From Virgibacillus natechei (GTDB lineage Bacteria; Bacillota; Bacilli; Bacillales; Amphibacillaceae): a DNA stretch of 64,000 nucleotides. Position 1 is the stretch's first letter; every line of letters starts with the position of its first letter. Of the stretch, positions 37,692 to 46,964 are shown piece after piece. The position numbers were made by a program, and so were the translations under genes. Where the stretch lies: positions 1,984,001 through 2,048,000 of the forward strand of contig NZ_CP110224.1 in assembly GCF_026013645.1 (NCBI RefSeq). The letters run 5' to 3'. The notes beneath the pieces are model-generated. The model searched no databases, was not told the origin of the DNA, and was given only the letters and a program-made list of their open reading frames with translations.

Positions 37692-38281
37692 ACTATTCTT
37701 TTAATAAGGCCCTTTTCGTAAGTATTATTGCATTTAAATCTTCGCAGTTGATATAAAAGACGACGTAATGACAATTCTTTTGAAAAGTCTCTCGTTCTAA
37801 TGATGGATGGGTGCTTCGATTCGCTACGGAAACACATTTCGCTTTCCGCGGGCGGCTGGTGAGCCTCCTTGCCCCGGCAAGGGGTATGCCGACGTTGCCC
37901 GCAAAGGGCGGTTTTAGTTGGCCTTCATCAATTAACGCACTGTGGGGTCTCACCGAGGCCTTTCCTCCCGCTGGAGTTTTCATGTGTTTCCTCCGCTAGT
38001 ATTCCAGTTACCGACGCTAAATTGCATTAGTAATCAGTATTCAAAACATCGAACCACCTCACCAGTTCGGGTGGGCGAAGGGCGGTGACTCCTGCGGAAA
38101 TAGCATGTGTCTGAAGACCCCGCAGAGTGGTTTTCTCGAGGAGACTGAAGCCGTGCCCGCGGAAAGCATCCGCCAGGAGCGATCCCGAACGGCGTTTATA
38201 GCAAATACTTTTAGCAAACAGTAGTTACGTCGTCTTTTATATATTTTGTGTCAAAAACACAATCTTTTAGAAAACAGCCTT
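37692..38281. repeat. Repeat element B: second, inverted copy of the palindromic element
   Basis: This fills most of the gap between yqjA and brxB. Read on the minus strand it aligns along its whole length with element A (22350-22946). The same nested repeats occur: ATAAAAGACGAC / GTCGTCTTTTAT (37753-37764, 38229-38240) and GCTTTCCGCGGGC / GCCCGCGGAAAGC (37841-37853, 38155-38167). The flank at 38260-38280 matches the left end of A. The AT-rich tip (about 37995-38085) is unlike that of A. No credible gene is inside. Confidence 0.9.
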
Positions 38282-38307
38282 TATGAAATATATATCATTA
38301 TTAATAA

Positions 38308-38346
38308 AATGAGGCTGCCCCACTTATAATAGGACAGCCTCATTAT
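38308..38346 (-). terminator. Rho-independent terminator downstream of brxB
   Basis: A 10-bp stem AATGAGGCTG / CAGCCTCATT (38308-38317, 38335-38344), followed on the minus strand by TTATT. It sits about 60 nt past the brxB stop. Confidence 0.65.
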
Positions 38347-38408
38347 CACTAGATATTATAGTGTAATACATAAGTCATCCATGTACTATCTAAAAACTAC
38401 TTGTATCT

Positions 38409-38840
38409 TTAGACTTCTTCACAATGTTCATCAAAGATAGTTTGTAATTTACCTACAACATCAACAGGACTAAATCCCTCTATGTCATGACGCTCTACCA
38501 TTGAGACAATTTTACCATCTTTTAAAAACGCAAATGAAGGTGAGGATGGTGGATAGCCTTCGAAATATTCCCTTGCTTTTTCAGTAGCTTCACGATCTTG
38601 CCCTGCAAATACAGTGAACAAATTATCTGGACGCTTGTCATAGTGAATGGAATTCGCAGCAGCTGGGCGTGCCACACCGCCAGCACAACCACACGTTGAA
38701 TTAACCATTACTAAAGTTGTACCCTCTTGGGCTAAACCTTTATCCACATCTTCCGTACTTGTAAGCTCTTGGTATCCAGCTTCTGTTATATCTTTACGAG
38801 CAGCATCTACTACATCATTCATAAATAAATTAAAATCCAT
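38409..38840 (-). CDS. brxB: Bacilliredoxin BrxB (YqiW type)
   Basis: 143 residues from the ATG at 38840 with GGGGATG upstream; the frame from 38873 is longer than the family. The atypical CGC active site is in [13 protein letters not shown] near residue 52. Bacilliredoxins remove bacillithiol from S-bacillithiolated proteins after oxidative stress. It lies downstream of the bkd operon, as in B. subtilis. Confidence 0.94.
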   Translation of the reverse strand: MDFNLFMNDVVDAARKDITEAGYQELTSTEDVDKGLAQEGTTLVMVNSTCGCAGGVARPAAANSIHYDKRPDNLFTVFAGQDREATEKAREYFEGYPPSSPSFAFLKDGKIVSMVERHDIEGFSPVDVVGKLQTIFDEHCEEV

Positions 38841-38973
38841 TGAACTTTCATCCCCTTTTACAGTTATAGTCACTCATAATGTAAGCTTATCAACTTTATC
38901 TGACGTTTTCAATTCTAAATGATTATAACCGCAATACTTTTTTTAAGAAGTGGAGAATCTTGTTTACAATATT

Positions 38974-40239
38974 CTAGTATACGTTTGTATTGTCTTCATT
39001 TATATTTTCTAAAATTTCTTTAACACGAGCTAAGAACTTCCCACAAACAAGTCCGTCCAAAATACGATGGTCCAGTGATAATGATAAGTTAACCATATCT
39101 CTGGCAGCAAACATATCATTTATAATAACAGGGCGCTTTACAATTGACTCAATTTGCAAAATAGCAGCTTGAGGATGGTTAATTACTCCCATTGAATGAA
39201 TAGAACCGAATGACCCTGTATTGTTTACTGTAAATGTTCCTCCTTGCATGTCAGCCGATGTTAAGGACCCAGAACGAGCTTTCATTGCGAGATCATTAAT
39301 ATCTTTCGCAATTCCTTTAATGCTTTTCTCGTCAGCACCTTTAATCACTGGTACAAAAAGTTCCTGATCCTTTGCTACAGCTATGGATAGGTTAATATCT
39401 TTTCGCTGGATAATTTTGTCTTCTGCCCACATGCTATTAAGTTGTGGAAATTCTTTTAGCGCTTGTGCTACTGCTTTTACAAAGAAAGCAAAAAACGTTA
39501 AACTAAATCCTTCTTGCTCTTTAAATTTATTTTTTATTTTATTTCTATAATTTACAAGGTTTGTTACATCTGATTCAACAGTCATCCATGCATGCGGGAT
39601 CTCCTGAGTAGAGCGCACCATGTTTTGTGCGATTGCTTTACGTACGCCTGTAACCGGAATTTCAATGTCACCAGATTGTGTCGTTGGCTGTGCTTTAGGT
39701 GTTTCCTTCCTTGTTGTTGATTGCTCCTCACCGGAAGCACCCTTACTTTCTTCAGGTTGAGCTTTAACTTGAGTTGTCTGGCCGGTTTCAATGACTTTTT
39801 CAACATCTTTTCTAGTTATTCGACCGCCACTACCTGTTCCATTTACTTGTGTTAAATCAAGATCGTTTTCCTGTGCCATTCTTAGCACCGCGGGAGAGTA
39901 TCGCTTTTTCATCGATTGATCTTTAGGTGTTGATTCTTCTTCCACTGTATTTTCCTTTTCCGAGTCATCAGATGATGGCTTAGCTTCACTGGATTCGCCT
40001 TCTACATCTATATGACACATTAATTCTCCAACCGCAATGGTTTCCCCTTCTTGTGCTACCAACTCTTTAATAACACCAGTAAATGATGACGGAACCTCAG
40101 CATTTACTTTGTCTGTCATTACTTCTGCAATGGGATCATATTTAGTTACTTTATCACCAGCACTCACCAACCATGAGTTAATCGTCCCTTCCGTAACACT
40201 TTCGCCTAATTGGGGCATATTAATTTTTTCAGTAGCCAT
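38974..40239 (-). CDS. bkdB: Branched-chain keto-acid dehydrogenase E2 (lipoamide acyltransferase)
   Basis: 421 residues: lipoyl domain (attachment Lys in MTDKVNAEV, residue about 44), a charged Gln/Glu/Ser-rich linker, the peripheral-subunit-binding domain (SPAVLRMAQENDLDLTQV) and the catalytic domain ending in DHRILDG. It forms the core of the complex that oxidises keto acids from leucine, isoleucine and valine to branched acyl-CoAs, precursors of iso/anteiso fatty acids. Last gene of the bkd operon. Confidence 0.96.
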   Translation of the reverse strand: MATEKINMPQLGESVTEGTINSWLVSAGDKVTKYDPIAEVMTDKVNAEVPSSFTGVIKELVAQEGETIAVGELMCHIDVEGESSEAKPSSDDSEKENTVEEESTPKDQSMKKRYSPAVLRMAQENDLDLTQVNGTGSGGRITRKDVEKVIETGQTTQVKAQPEESKGASGEEQSTTRKETPKAQPTTQSGDIEIPVTGVRKAIAQNMVRSTQEIPHAWMTVESDVTNLVNYRNKIKNKFKEQEGFSLTFFAFFVKAVAQALKEFPQLNSMWAEDKIIQRKDINLSIAVAKDQELFVPVIKGADEKSIKGIAKDINDLAMKARSGSLTSADMQGGTFTVNNTGSFGSIHSMGVINHPQAAILQIESIVKRPVIINDMFAARDMVNLSLSLDHRILDGLVCGKFLARVKEILENINEDNTNVY

Positions 40240-40257
40240 TACATATCCCTCCTTTGA

Positions 40258-41241
40258 TTAAAATTCTGCTAATTCCCGCATCGCTTTTTCTACCTTTTCA
40301 GGATTAATCATAAAATACTTCTCCATTGTTGGAGCAAAAGGCATGGAAGGTACATCAGGACCAGCCAAACGTTGAACAGGTGCATCTAGATCAAATAGAC
40401 AGTTCTCAGCGATAATGGCTGCTACTTCTCCAATAATACTACCTTCCTTATTATCTTCCGTTATTAATAAAACTTTACCTGTCTTTTTCGTTGCCGTAAT
40501 TATTGCTTCTTTGTCCAATGGGTAAACCGTTCTCAAATCAAGAATATGTGCATCAATACCATCTTCAGCAAGTTTTTCGGCTGCCTGCAATGCAAAATGA
40601 ACACAAAGGCCATACGTAATAATGGTGATATCTGATCCTTCACGTTTCACATCTGCTTCCCCTATCGGGATTACATAATCATCTTCTGGAACATCTCCTT
40701 TTAACAGCCGATAAGCACGCTTATGTTCAAAGAAAAGCACGGGATCATTATCACGAATCGAAGCTTTCAATAATCCCTTAGCATCGTAGGGTGTTGATGG
40801 CATAACAATCTTTAAGCCTGGCTGATTAGCAAAAACGGCTTCCACCGATTGCGAATGGTAAAGCGCTCCATGTACACCACCACCGTACGGGGCGCGAATT
40901 GTTATCGGCGCACTCCAATCATTATTTGACCGATAGCGTATCTTTGCAGCTTCCGATATAATTTGGTTAACAGCTGGCATAATGAAATCAGCAAATTGCA
41001 TTTCTGCTACAGGACGCATTCCATACATGGCTGCTCCAATACCTACGCCTGCGATGGCAGATTCAGCAAGTGGTGTATCTAATACACGATCTTCACCAAA
41101 TTCATCATATAAACCATCTGTAGCTCGGAAAACGCCACCTTTCTTTCCGACGTCCTCCCCTAAGATAAATACTTTTTCATCCCGTTGCATCTCTTCTTTT
41201 AAAGCAGTAGTAACTGCCTCAATATATGACATTACTGGCAT
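40258..41241 (-). CDS. bkdAB: Branched-chain keto-acid dehydrogenase E1 beta
   Basis: 327 residues, exactly the usual length. It has the TPP-binding and interface segments typical of E1 beta (GEDVGKKGGVFRAT, PYGGGVHGALYHSQSVEA) and the C-terminal transketolase domain. Pairs with BkdAA; genes are 15 nt apart. Confidence 0.96.
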   Translation of the reverse strand: MPVMSYIEAVTTALKEEMQRDEKVFILGEDVGKKGGVFRATDGLYDEFGEDRVLDTPLAESAIAGVGIGAAMYGMRPVAEMQFADFIMPAVNQIISEAAKIRYRSNNDWSAPITIRAPYGGGVHGALYHSQSVEAVFANQPGLKIVMPSTPYDAKGLLKASIRDNDPVLFFEHKRAYRLLKGDVPEDDYVIPIGEADVKREGSDITIITYGLCVHFALQAAEKLAEDGIDAHILDLRTVYPLDKEAIITATKKTGKVLLITEDNKEGSIIGEVAAIIAENCLFDLDAPVQRLAGPDVPSMPFAPTMEKYFMINPEKVEKAMRELAEF

Positions 41242-41256
41242 AGTTGCTTTCCCTCC

Positions 41257-42249
41257 CTACTGTTCGTATACATAGTTTAGTGCGCTTTCTGGTTGTGCGT
41301 ATGGCGCATTTTCGGCGTAATCGGTAGCCTCGTTAACAATAGATGCTATATCTTCGTTCATTTTTTTCTCAATATCATCCGTTAAAATATCATGTTCTTT
41401 TAAGTAAGCAGCAAATGTAATGATTGAATCCTTCTTCTTCGCTTCTTCTACTTCCCCGCTCTTTCGATATAAACTGTCATTATCATCGCTTGAATGAGCT
41501 GTAAAACGATCCGTAATTGCTTCGATTAGTGTAGGCCCCTCTCCATTCGCTGCTCGCTCTCTTGCTGCTTTTACGGCTTCATATACATCCAGCGGGTTGT
41601 TTCCATCCACTGTATATCCAGGCATTCCATAAGCAACACCGCGATCTGATACTTTTTCCGTTGCAAGTTGTTTCTCAATTGGTACAGAAATTGCGTATTT
41701 ATTATTTTCAACCATTGTTATAACTGGTAATTTATGCACCCCTGCAAAATTTAATCCCTCATGAAAATCTCCTTGATTAGAGGATCCTTCACCTAGCGTT
41801 GTAAGTGCAACGATATCCTTCCTCTCCATTTTCGCAGCTAATGCTACACCGACAGCATGCGGAAGCTGGGTTGTTACTGGAGATGATCCGGTCAAAATTC
41901 TATTTTTCTTTTGTCCAAAGTGCCCTGGCATCTGCCTGCCACCCGAGTTAGGATCTTCCGCTTTAGCAAAGCCAGACAACATAAGATCTTTTGTAGTCAT
42001 ACCAAAAGCTAGTACGATCCCCAAGTCGCGATAATAAGGAGCCACATAATCAAGGTCTCGATTCATTGCAAAGGATGCCCCCACTTGTGCAGCTTCTTGT
42101 CCTTGGCAGGATATTACAAATGGTATTTTACCTGCACGATTTAATAACCACATTCTTTCATCAACTCTTCTTGCCAAAAGCATTGTCTTAAACATATCCA
42201 ATGCTTGTTCGTCTGTTAATCCTAGTGCTTCATGACGATTCGTTGTCAT
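41257..42249 (-). CDS. bkdAA: Branched-chain keto-acid dehydrogenase E1 alpha
   Basis: 330 residues. The thiamine-diphosphate motif runs from LGEGSSNQGDFHEGLNFA to ENNKYAIS, and the phosphorylation-loop-like segment DRFTAHSSDDNDSLYR follows. It decarboxylates the branched keto acids and passes the acyl group to BkdB. Starts 20 nt after lpdV. Confidence 0.96.
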   Translation of the reverse strand: MTTNRHEALGLTDEQALDMFKTMLLARRVDERMWLLNRAGKIPFVISCQGQEAAQVGASFAMNRDLDYVAPYYRDLGIVLAFGMTTKDLMLSGFAKAEDPNSGGRQMPGHFGQKKNRILTGSSPVTTQLPHAVGVALAAKMERKDIVALTTLGEGSSNQGDFHEGLNFAGVHKLPVITMVENNKYAISVPIEKQLATEKVSDRGVAYGMPGYTVDGNNPLDVYEAVKAARERAANGEGPTLIEAITDRFTAHSSDDNDSLYRKSGEVEEAKKKDSIITFAAYLKEHDILTDDIEKKMNEDIASIVNEATDYAENAPYAQPESALNYVYEQ

Positions 42250-42269
42250 TACAATTCCCTCCTTATCGG

Positions 42270-43691
42270 TTACCCATGAATTTGTATTCCCTCAACAGCC
42301 AACGCAGCTTCTGCCATGACCTCAGAAAGTGTTGGGTGCGGATGAATGCTATGCGATATTTCCCAAGGTGTTGCATCAAGCACTTTTGCTAACCCAGCTT
42401 CAGAGATCATATCCGTGACGTGTGGCCCGATCATATGGATACCTAATATATCTTCTGTGGATTTATCAGCTATTATTTTTACAAAGCCATCTGAATCTCC
42501 TTGTACTAACGCTTTGCCAATTGCTTTAAATGGAAATCTCCCTATCTTGGTTTCAAACCCTTTGTCATTTGCCTGCTTTTCAGTCAAGCCTACACTAGCA
42601 ACCTCCGGATTTGAATAAATACATGATGGAACATTATCATAGTCAATAGATAATGGATTTTGATTATTCATATGTTCAACAGCAACTTTCCCCTCATGTG
42701 AAGCAACATGCGCTAACTGCTTTCCGCCAATCACATCACCTATTGCATAGATGTGAGATTCTTTTGTCTGGAAATTCTGGTTTGTTTGAATAAATCCATT
42801 GTCCACGATAATATCGGTATTCTCTATACCAATATTTGTCGTATTCGCTTCTCGCCCAACCGATACCAGTATTTTATCTGCTGTGAAAGTTTCTTGCTTT
42901 CCTTCTAACTCAGCATCAATCGATACACCATCTTCTTTAACTAATGTATCTGCTAAAACTTTGGCTCCTTTTACAAACGTAATTCCTTTCTTTTTCAAAA
43001 GTTTTTCGGCTTCTTTAGCAATTGCTTCATCTTCTGTTGGGAGTATCGTATCCAAATATTCGATTACAGTAACTTCTACACCGAAGTCTGCTAACATGGA
43101 TGCCCATTCTATTCCAATCACTCCACCACCGACAATCATTATAGATTCAGGTAATTGCTCCATGTTTAATGCTTCATCTGAACTCATAACATACGTTTCG
43201 TCGATAACTAGTCCGGGAAGTGATTTAGGTTTTGAGCCAGTTGCAATTAATACATTTTTAGGAACAATCATTGTATTTTCGTCGCCGTTTGCATATTCGA
43301 TTGATATAGTACCTGGCATAGGTGAAAATATACTGGGCCCTAAAATCCGACCAAATCCTTCGAAGACATCAATTTTTCCTTTTTTCATCAATCCTTGAAC
43401 ACCTTTATGGAGCGTTTCTACTATGTTATTTTTTCTTTCTTGGACTTTCGTAAAGTTTAACGTGGCATCCGTTGTTTCTACACCAAAATCACTTGCTTCC
43501 TTTGTCTGTTTATAAACTTCTGCACTACGTAATAATGCCTTAGATGGAATACATCCTCGATGCAAGCAAGTTCCACCGAGGTCACGATCTTCTACTATTG
43601 CTACTTGCATGCCAAGTTGGGAAGCTCGTATAGCTGCAACATATCCACCAGTTCCTCCACCAAGCACGACTAAATCATAATCTTTCGCCAT
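42270..43691 (-). CDS. lpdV: Dihydrolipoamide dehydrogenase of the Bkd complex (E3)
   Basis: 473 residues. FAD motif VVLGGGTGGYVAA, redox disulfide GGTCLHRGCIPSKALL, NAD motif VGGGVIGIEWA and the C-terminal His-Glu pair in HPHPTLSE. It reoxidises the lipoyl groups of BkdB. Located between buk and bkdAA in the operon, so it serves this complex specifically. Confidence 0.96.
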   Translation of the reverse strand: MAKDYDLVVLGGGTGGYVAAIRASQLGMQVAIVEDRDLGGTCLHRGCIPSKALLRSAEVYKQTKEASDFGVETTDATLNFTKVQERKNNIVETLHKGVQGLMKKGKIDVFEGFGRILGPSIFSPMPGTISIEYANGDENTMIVPKNVLIATGSKPKSLPGLVIDETYVMSSDEALNMEQLPESIMIVGGGVIGIEWASMLADFGVEVTVIEYLDTILPTEDEAIAKEAEKLLKKKGITFVKGAKVLADTLVKEDGVSIDAELEGKQETFTADKILVSVGREANTTNIGIENTDIIVDNGFIQTNQNFQTKESHIYAIGDVIGGKQLAHVASHEGKVAVEHMNNQNPLSIDYDNVPSCIYSNPEVASVGLTEKQANDKGFETKIGRFPFKAIGKALVQGDSDGFVKIIADKSTEDILGIHMIGPHVTDMISEAGLAKVLDATPWEISHSIHPHPTLSEVMAEAALAVEGIQIHG

Positions 43692-43696
43692 ATGCT

Positions 43697-44797
43697 TTAA
43701 ACTCCTTTACGATTTTCATTAATAGGATAAACGCTAGGACTTTCTTCTTTATTCAGCACCCTTAAGACACCACTATTTAATGCTTCCAATTCATTTTCGC
43801 CCGGATAAATCATTGTATCAGCTATCCAATTGACACGTTCCGTTATTAAATCATTAAATTTATCTCCATAGGCGAGACCGCCAGTTAAAATGATTGCATC
43901 AACTTTCCCATACAAAACGGCACTCATAGATCCAATTTCTTTTGCAATTTGATAAGCCATTGCATCGTAGGTTTTTTGTGCAGTCTCGTCCCCATTTTTT
44001 ATTCTTTTTTCTATTTCTATGGCATTATTTGTTTTAAGATAAGCCATCATGCCCCCCTGGCCAACAATTTTTTTCATGATTTCATCTCTGTAGTACTGCC
44101 CAGAGAAACATAAAGAAACTAAATCGCCGGCTGGAACAGTTCCTGCTCGTTCTGGAGAGAAAGGTCCATCGCCATGAAGCCCGTTATTAACATCAATCAC
44201 TTTCCCCTTGTGGTGGGCACCTACCGTTATCCCTCCACCCATATGTGTCACGATTAGATTTATATTATCATAGCTTTTATTTAAGTCATTTGCAGCCCTT
44301 CTTGCAACTGCCTTTTGATTTAAAGCATGAAAAATACTCTTTCTTGGAATATCTGGCACCCCTGAATACCTAGCGATGTCTTCGAGTTCATCTACTACAA
44401 CTGGATCAACGATATATGCAGGTATATTTAAACCTGAGGCTATTTCATGTGCCAGAATACCACCTAAATTAGAAGCATGCTCCCCATTTATGCTATGTCG
44501 TAAATCTTGTAACATAGCTTCATTTACTTCATAAGTGCCGCCTTCAATCGGCTTTAATAATCCACCTCTGCCACAAACTGCACTCAATTTTGATATGTTA
44601 ATTCCCTCATAATCCAATGTTTGAAGGATTATTTTTTTTCGAAAGTCATATTGGTCAATAATTCGATTAAAGTACGTTATTTCTTCCTGACTATGTCGGA
44701 TAGTTTGTTCAAATATACAATTTCCATCAGAAAAAACACCTATTTTCGTTGATGTTGATCCGGGATTTATAACTAGAATACGATATAGTGGTTGCAA
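43697..44797 (-). CDS. buk: Butyrate kinase
   Basis: 366 residues of the acetate/butyrate kinase family, with the N-terminal phosphate loop [13 protein letters not shown] and the GGIT segment near 205. It makes ATP from (iso)butyryl phosphate. The start appears to be TTG at 44797, behind GGAGGTCA; no ATG or GTG is better placed. Sits between bcd and lpdV. Confidence 0.94.
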   Translation of the reverse strand: MQPLYRILVINPGSTSTKIGVFSDGNCIFEQTIRHSQEEITYFNRIIDQYDFRKKIILQTLDYEGINISKLSAVCGRGGLLKPIEGGTYEVNEAMLQDLRHSINGEHASNLGGILAHEIASGLNIPAYIVDPVVVDELEDIARYSGVPDIPRKSIFHALNQKAVARRAANDLNKSYDNINLIVTHMGGGITVGAHHKGKVIDVNNGLHGDGPFSPERAGTVPAGDLVSLCFSGQYYRDEIMKKIVGQGGMMAYLKTNNAIEIEKRIKNGDETAQKTYDAMAYQIAKEIGSMSAVLYGKVDAIILTGGLAYGDKFNDLITERVNWIADTMIYPGENELEALNSGVLRVLNKEESPSVYPINENRKGV

Positions 44798-44830
44798 AAT
44801 GCTGACCTCCGTTATGAACTATGTTGGCTA

Positions 44831-45925
44831 TTATCGTCTACTTAATATATGATGCTCTTTGATAAGGAATTGGTTTCGAGAATTTCTTACGGATTCAATT
44901 CTTTCTTCTGCCATTCGATCTGCTGCGATATTTGTAGGAATATTGTCACGTCTAGAAATTTCAAAAACTTTATTTAAGCTGTCATAGATTGTTTCAACTT
45001 TCTTCATTGCTCGTTCTGGATTGTATCCATTCAACTCATCCGCTACATTGATCACCCCACCAGAATTAATTACGTAATCCGGTACATAAAGTATTCCTTT
45101 TTCATGAATGATTTCACCATGTTCTGATGTTTTTAATTGATTATTTGCAGAACCCGCGATAATTCTTGCTTTTATTCGTGGTATGGTTTCATCGTTAATC
45201 GTTGCCCCCATTGCACAAGGTGCATATATATCACAATCAACATCATAAATTGCGTCCGGGTCTACAGCCGTTGCTCCAAAAGCTTCAACAGCTTGATCGA
45301 TAGCTTCTTGATTAATGTCGGTTACGATTAAGTTTGCGCCTTCTTTATGGAGAAACTCACATAATGTATAAGCGACATTTCCTACACCTTGAACAGCGAT
45401 GGTCTTCCCGTTCAATGAATCATCACCATATGCTTCGTTTGCAGCAGCTTTTATTCCTTTATACACACCGTAAGCAGTAACTGGCGAAGGGTTACCCTCC
45501 GTTCCGTCATACCTTGAGATTCCAGTTACATAATCCGTTTCTGTATGAATTAAATCCATATCTTCTTCCGTTGTCCCTACATCTACAGCCGTAATATAAC
45601 GCCCACTTAGGGATTGAACATACCTTCCAAATGCCCGAAACAATTCAGGATTTTTATCCGTTTTAGGATCACCTATAATAACTGCTTTTCCGCCTCCGAG
45701 ATTCAAACCAGCTGCAGCATTCTTATAGGTCATGCCTTTCGCTAAGCGGAGTGCATCTTCAATAGCCTCTTTTTCAGAATGATACGTCCACATTCTTGTG
45801 CCGCCTAATGCTGGGCCAAGCGTTGTATCATGTATGGCAATAACTGCTTTCAATCCAGAGTTTTTGTCCTGACAAAAAACTAATTGTTCGTAATCGTATT
45901 CTTCAAGGTAACTAAATATCTCCAT
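44831..45925 (-). CDS. bcd: Leucine dehydrogenase
   Basis: 364 residues, the same length as B. subtilis Bcd. The catalytic Lys is in [13 protein letters not shown] near residue 80 and the NAD site in [15 protein letters not shown]. It deaminates leucine, isoleucine and valine to the keto acids used by the Bkd complex encoded downstream. Second gene of the operon, 11 nt after ptb. Confidence 0.96.
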   Translation of the reverse strand: MEIFSYLEEYDYEQLVFCQDKNSGLKAVIAIHDTTLGPALGGTRMWTYHSEKEAIEDALRLAKGMTYKNAAAGLNLGGGKAVIIGDPKTDKNPELFRAFGRYVQSLSGRYITAVDVGTTEEDMDLIHTETDYVTGISRYDGTEGNPSPVTAYGVYKGIKAAANEAYGDDSLNGKTIAVQGVGNVAYTLCEFLHKEGANLIVTDINQEAIDQAVEAFGATAVDPDAIYDVDCDIYAPCAMGATINDETIPRIKARIIAGSANNQLKTSEHGEIIHEKGILYVPDYVINSGGVINVADELNGYNPERAMKKVETIYDSLNKVFEISRRDNIPTNIAADRMAEERIESVRNSRNQFLIKEHHILSRR

Positions 45926-45936
45926 GTTAATTCCTC

Positions 45937-46845
45937 CTAAAAAGTTTTAGATGATAATAATGCTAATGATAATGAATGTATTTTACTCTCTGCTGAATCT
46001 GAACGGGATGTTAAAATAATAGGAGCACTTGCACCACTTATGATGGACGCAACCTCAGCTTCAGCAAAGTGTATAAACGATTTGTATAATGCATTGCCTG
46101 CCTCTATCGTTGGTACCATTAGAATATCAGCTGATCCTGCGACTTCAGAGTTAATACCCTTGTGTTTTGCTGCATCTAAGGAAACCGCATTGTCAAATGC
46201 TAATGGACCGTCTATAAGACAACCTTTGATTTGCCCTCTATTATTCATTTGAGTTAAAACGGCTGCGTCCAAAGTAGATTGCATCGATTGATTAACAACT
46301 TCCACCGGAGCAAGCGCAGCAACTTTTGGTTGTTCTAGCCCGATTCCATGTGCTACACGGACTGCATTATTAGTGATCTCAACTTTCTCTTGTAAATCCG
46401 GAGCAATGTTCATTGCAGCATCTGTTAAAAACAAAAGTCTTTCTTGGTTCGGTATGTTAAAAAGCGCCACATGTGATAAGACTTTTCCTTTACGCAAACC
46501 ATATTCTTTATGTAAAACAGCTTTTAGTATAACATTTGTAGACATATTTCCCTTCATTAAAATTTGAGCTTCGTTATGGTGGACAGCCAAGACAGCAACG
46601 CGAGCAATTTCTGCTTGGATAGTTTCATGTCGTATTACAAGCTCAGGTGCTGCTATATCCAATTCAATACTTTCTGCAATAGAGGCGATTTCAGTCTGAT
46701 CACCCACTAAAATAAAGTCGCACAAATTCTCTTCTACAGCAATTTGAACCGCTAATAATACTTCTTTATCTGCCGCATTTGCTACCGAAACAATTTGTTT
46801 AGTTTCTTGCTTCACGTAATTTTTCAACGATTTTAATGTATTCAT
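45937..46845 (-). CDS. ptb: Phosphate butyryltransferase
   Basis: 302 residues of the phosphate acetyl/butyryltransferase family; the C-terminal [19 protein letters not shown] and [10 protein letters not shown] segments are characteristic. It swaps CoA of (iso)butyryl-CoA for phosphate, feeding butyrate kinase. First gene of the bkd operon, directly behind a sigma-54 promoter. Confidence 0.95.
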   Translation of the reverse strand: MNTLKSLKNYVKQETKQIVSVANAADKEVLLAVQIAVEENLCDFILVGDQTEIASIAESIELDIAAPELVIRHETIQAEIARVAVLAVHHNEAQILMKGNMSTNVILKAVLHKEYGLRKGKVLSHVALFNIPNQERLLFLTDAAMNIAPDLQEKVEITNNAVRVAHGIGLEQPKVAALAPVEVVNQSMQSTLDAAVLTQMNNRGQIKGCLIDGPLAFDNAVSLDAAKHKGINSEVAGSADILMVPTIEAGNALYKSFIHFAEAEVASIISGASAPIILTSRSDSAESKIHSLSLALLSSKTF

Positions 46846-46879
46846 AATTAATTACCCTCGATCCCTCCTACTCTTAACA

Positions 46880-46897
46880 ATGCAAAAATCGTGCCAA
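46880..46897 (-). promoter_or_regulatory. Sigma-54 (SigL) promoter of the ptb-bkd operon
   Basis: Minus strand TTGGCACGATTTTTGCAT contains the -24 GG and -12 GC exactly 10 nt apart, the canonical TGGCAC-N5-TTGCA pattern. It lies about 35 nt before the ptb ATG and immediately downstream of the gene for the sigma-54 activator BkdR, as in B. subtilis. Confidence 0.93.
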
Positions 46898-46900
46898 GTC

Positions 46901-46911
46901 ACAATCATTGT
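46901..46911. promoter_or_regulatory. Palindrome next to the sigma-54 promoter
   Basis: ACAATCATTGT is a perfect 11-nt palindrome 4 nt upstream of the -24 element. It could be part of a regulator site, but the distance is short for a sigma-54 activator, whose sites usually lie farther away. Confidence 0.3.
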
Positions 46912-46964
46912 AAGCGGTTTATTTATCGGTTTTAGGAGTGTGCAATTCTTTGCGCGCATGAAAT

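Noticed and set aside
37693..37999. Three short frames (both strands) in repeat element B
   Set aside because: They follow the GC-rich arms of the repeat and are disrupted in copy A, so they are not genes.
42799..43398. 199-codon plus-strand frame
   Set aside because: It is antisense to lpdV, whose protein is complete and conserved; the Ser/Pro/Ile-rich translation is a codon-bias artefact.
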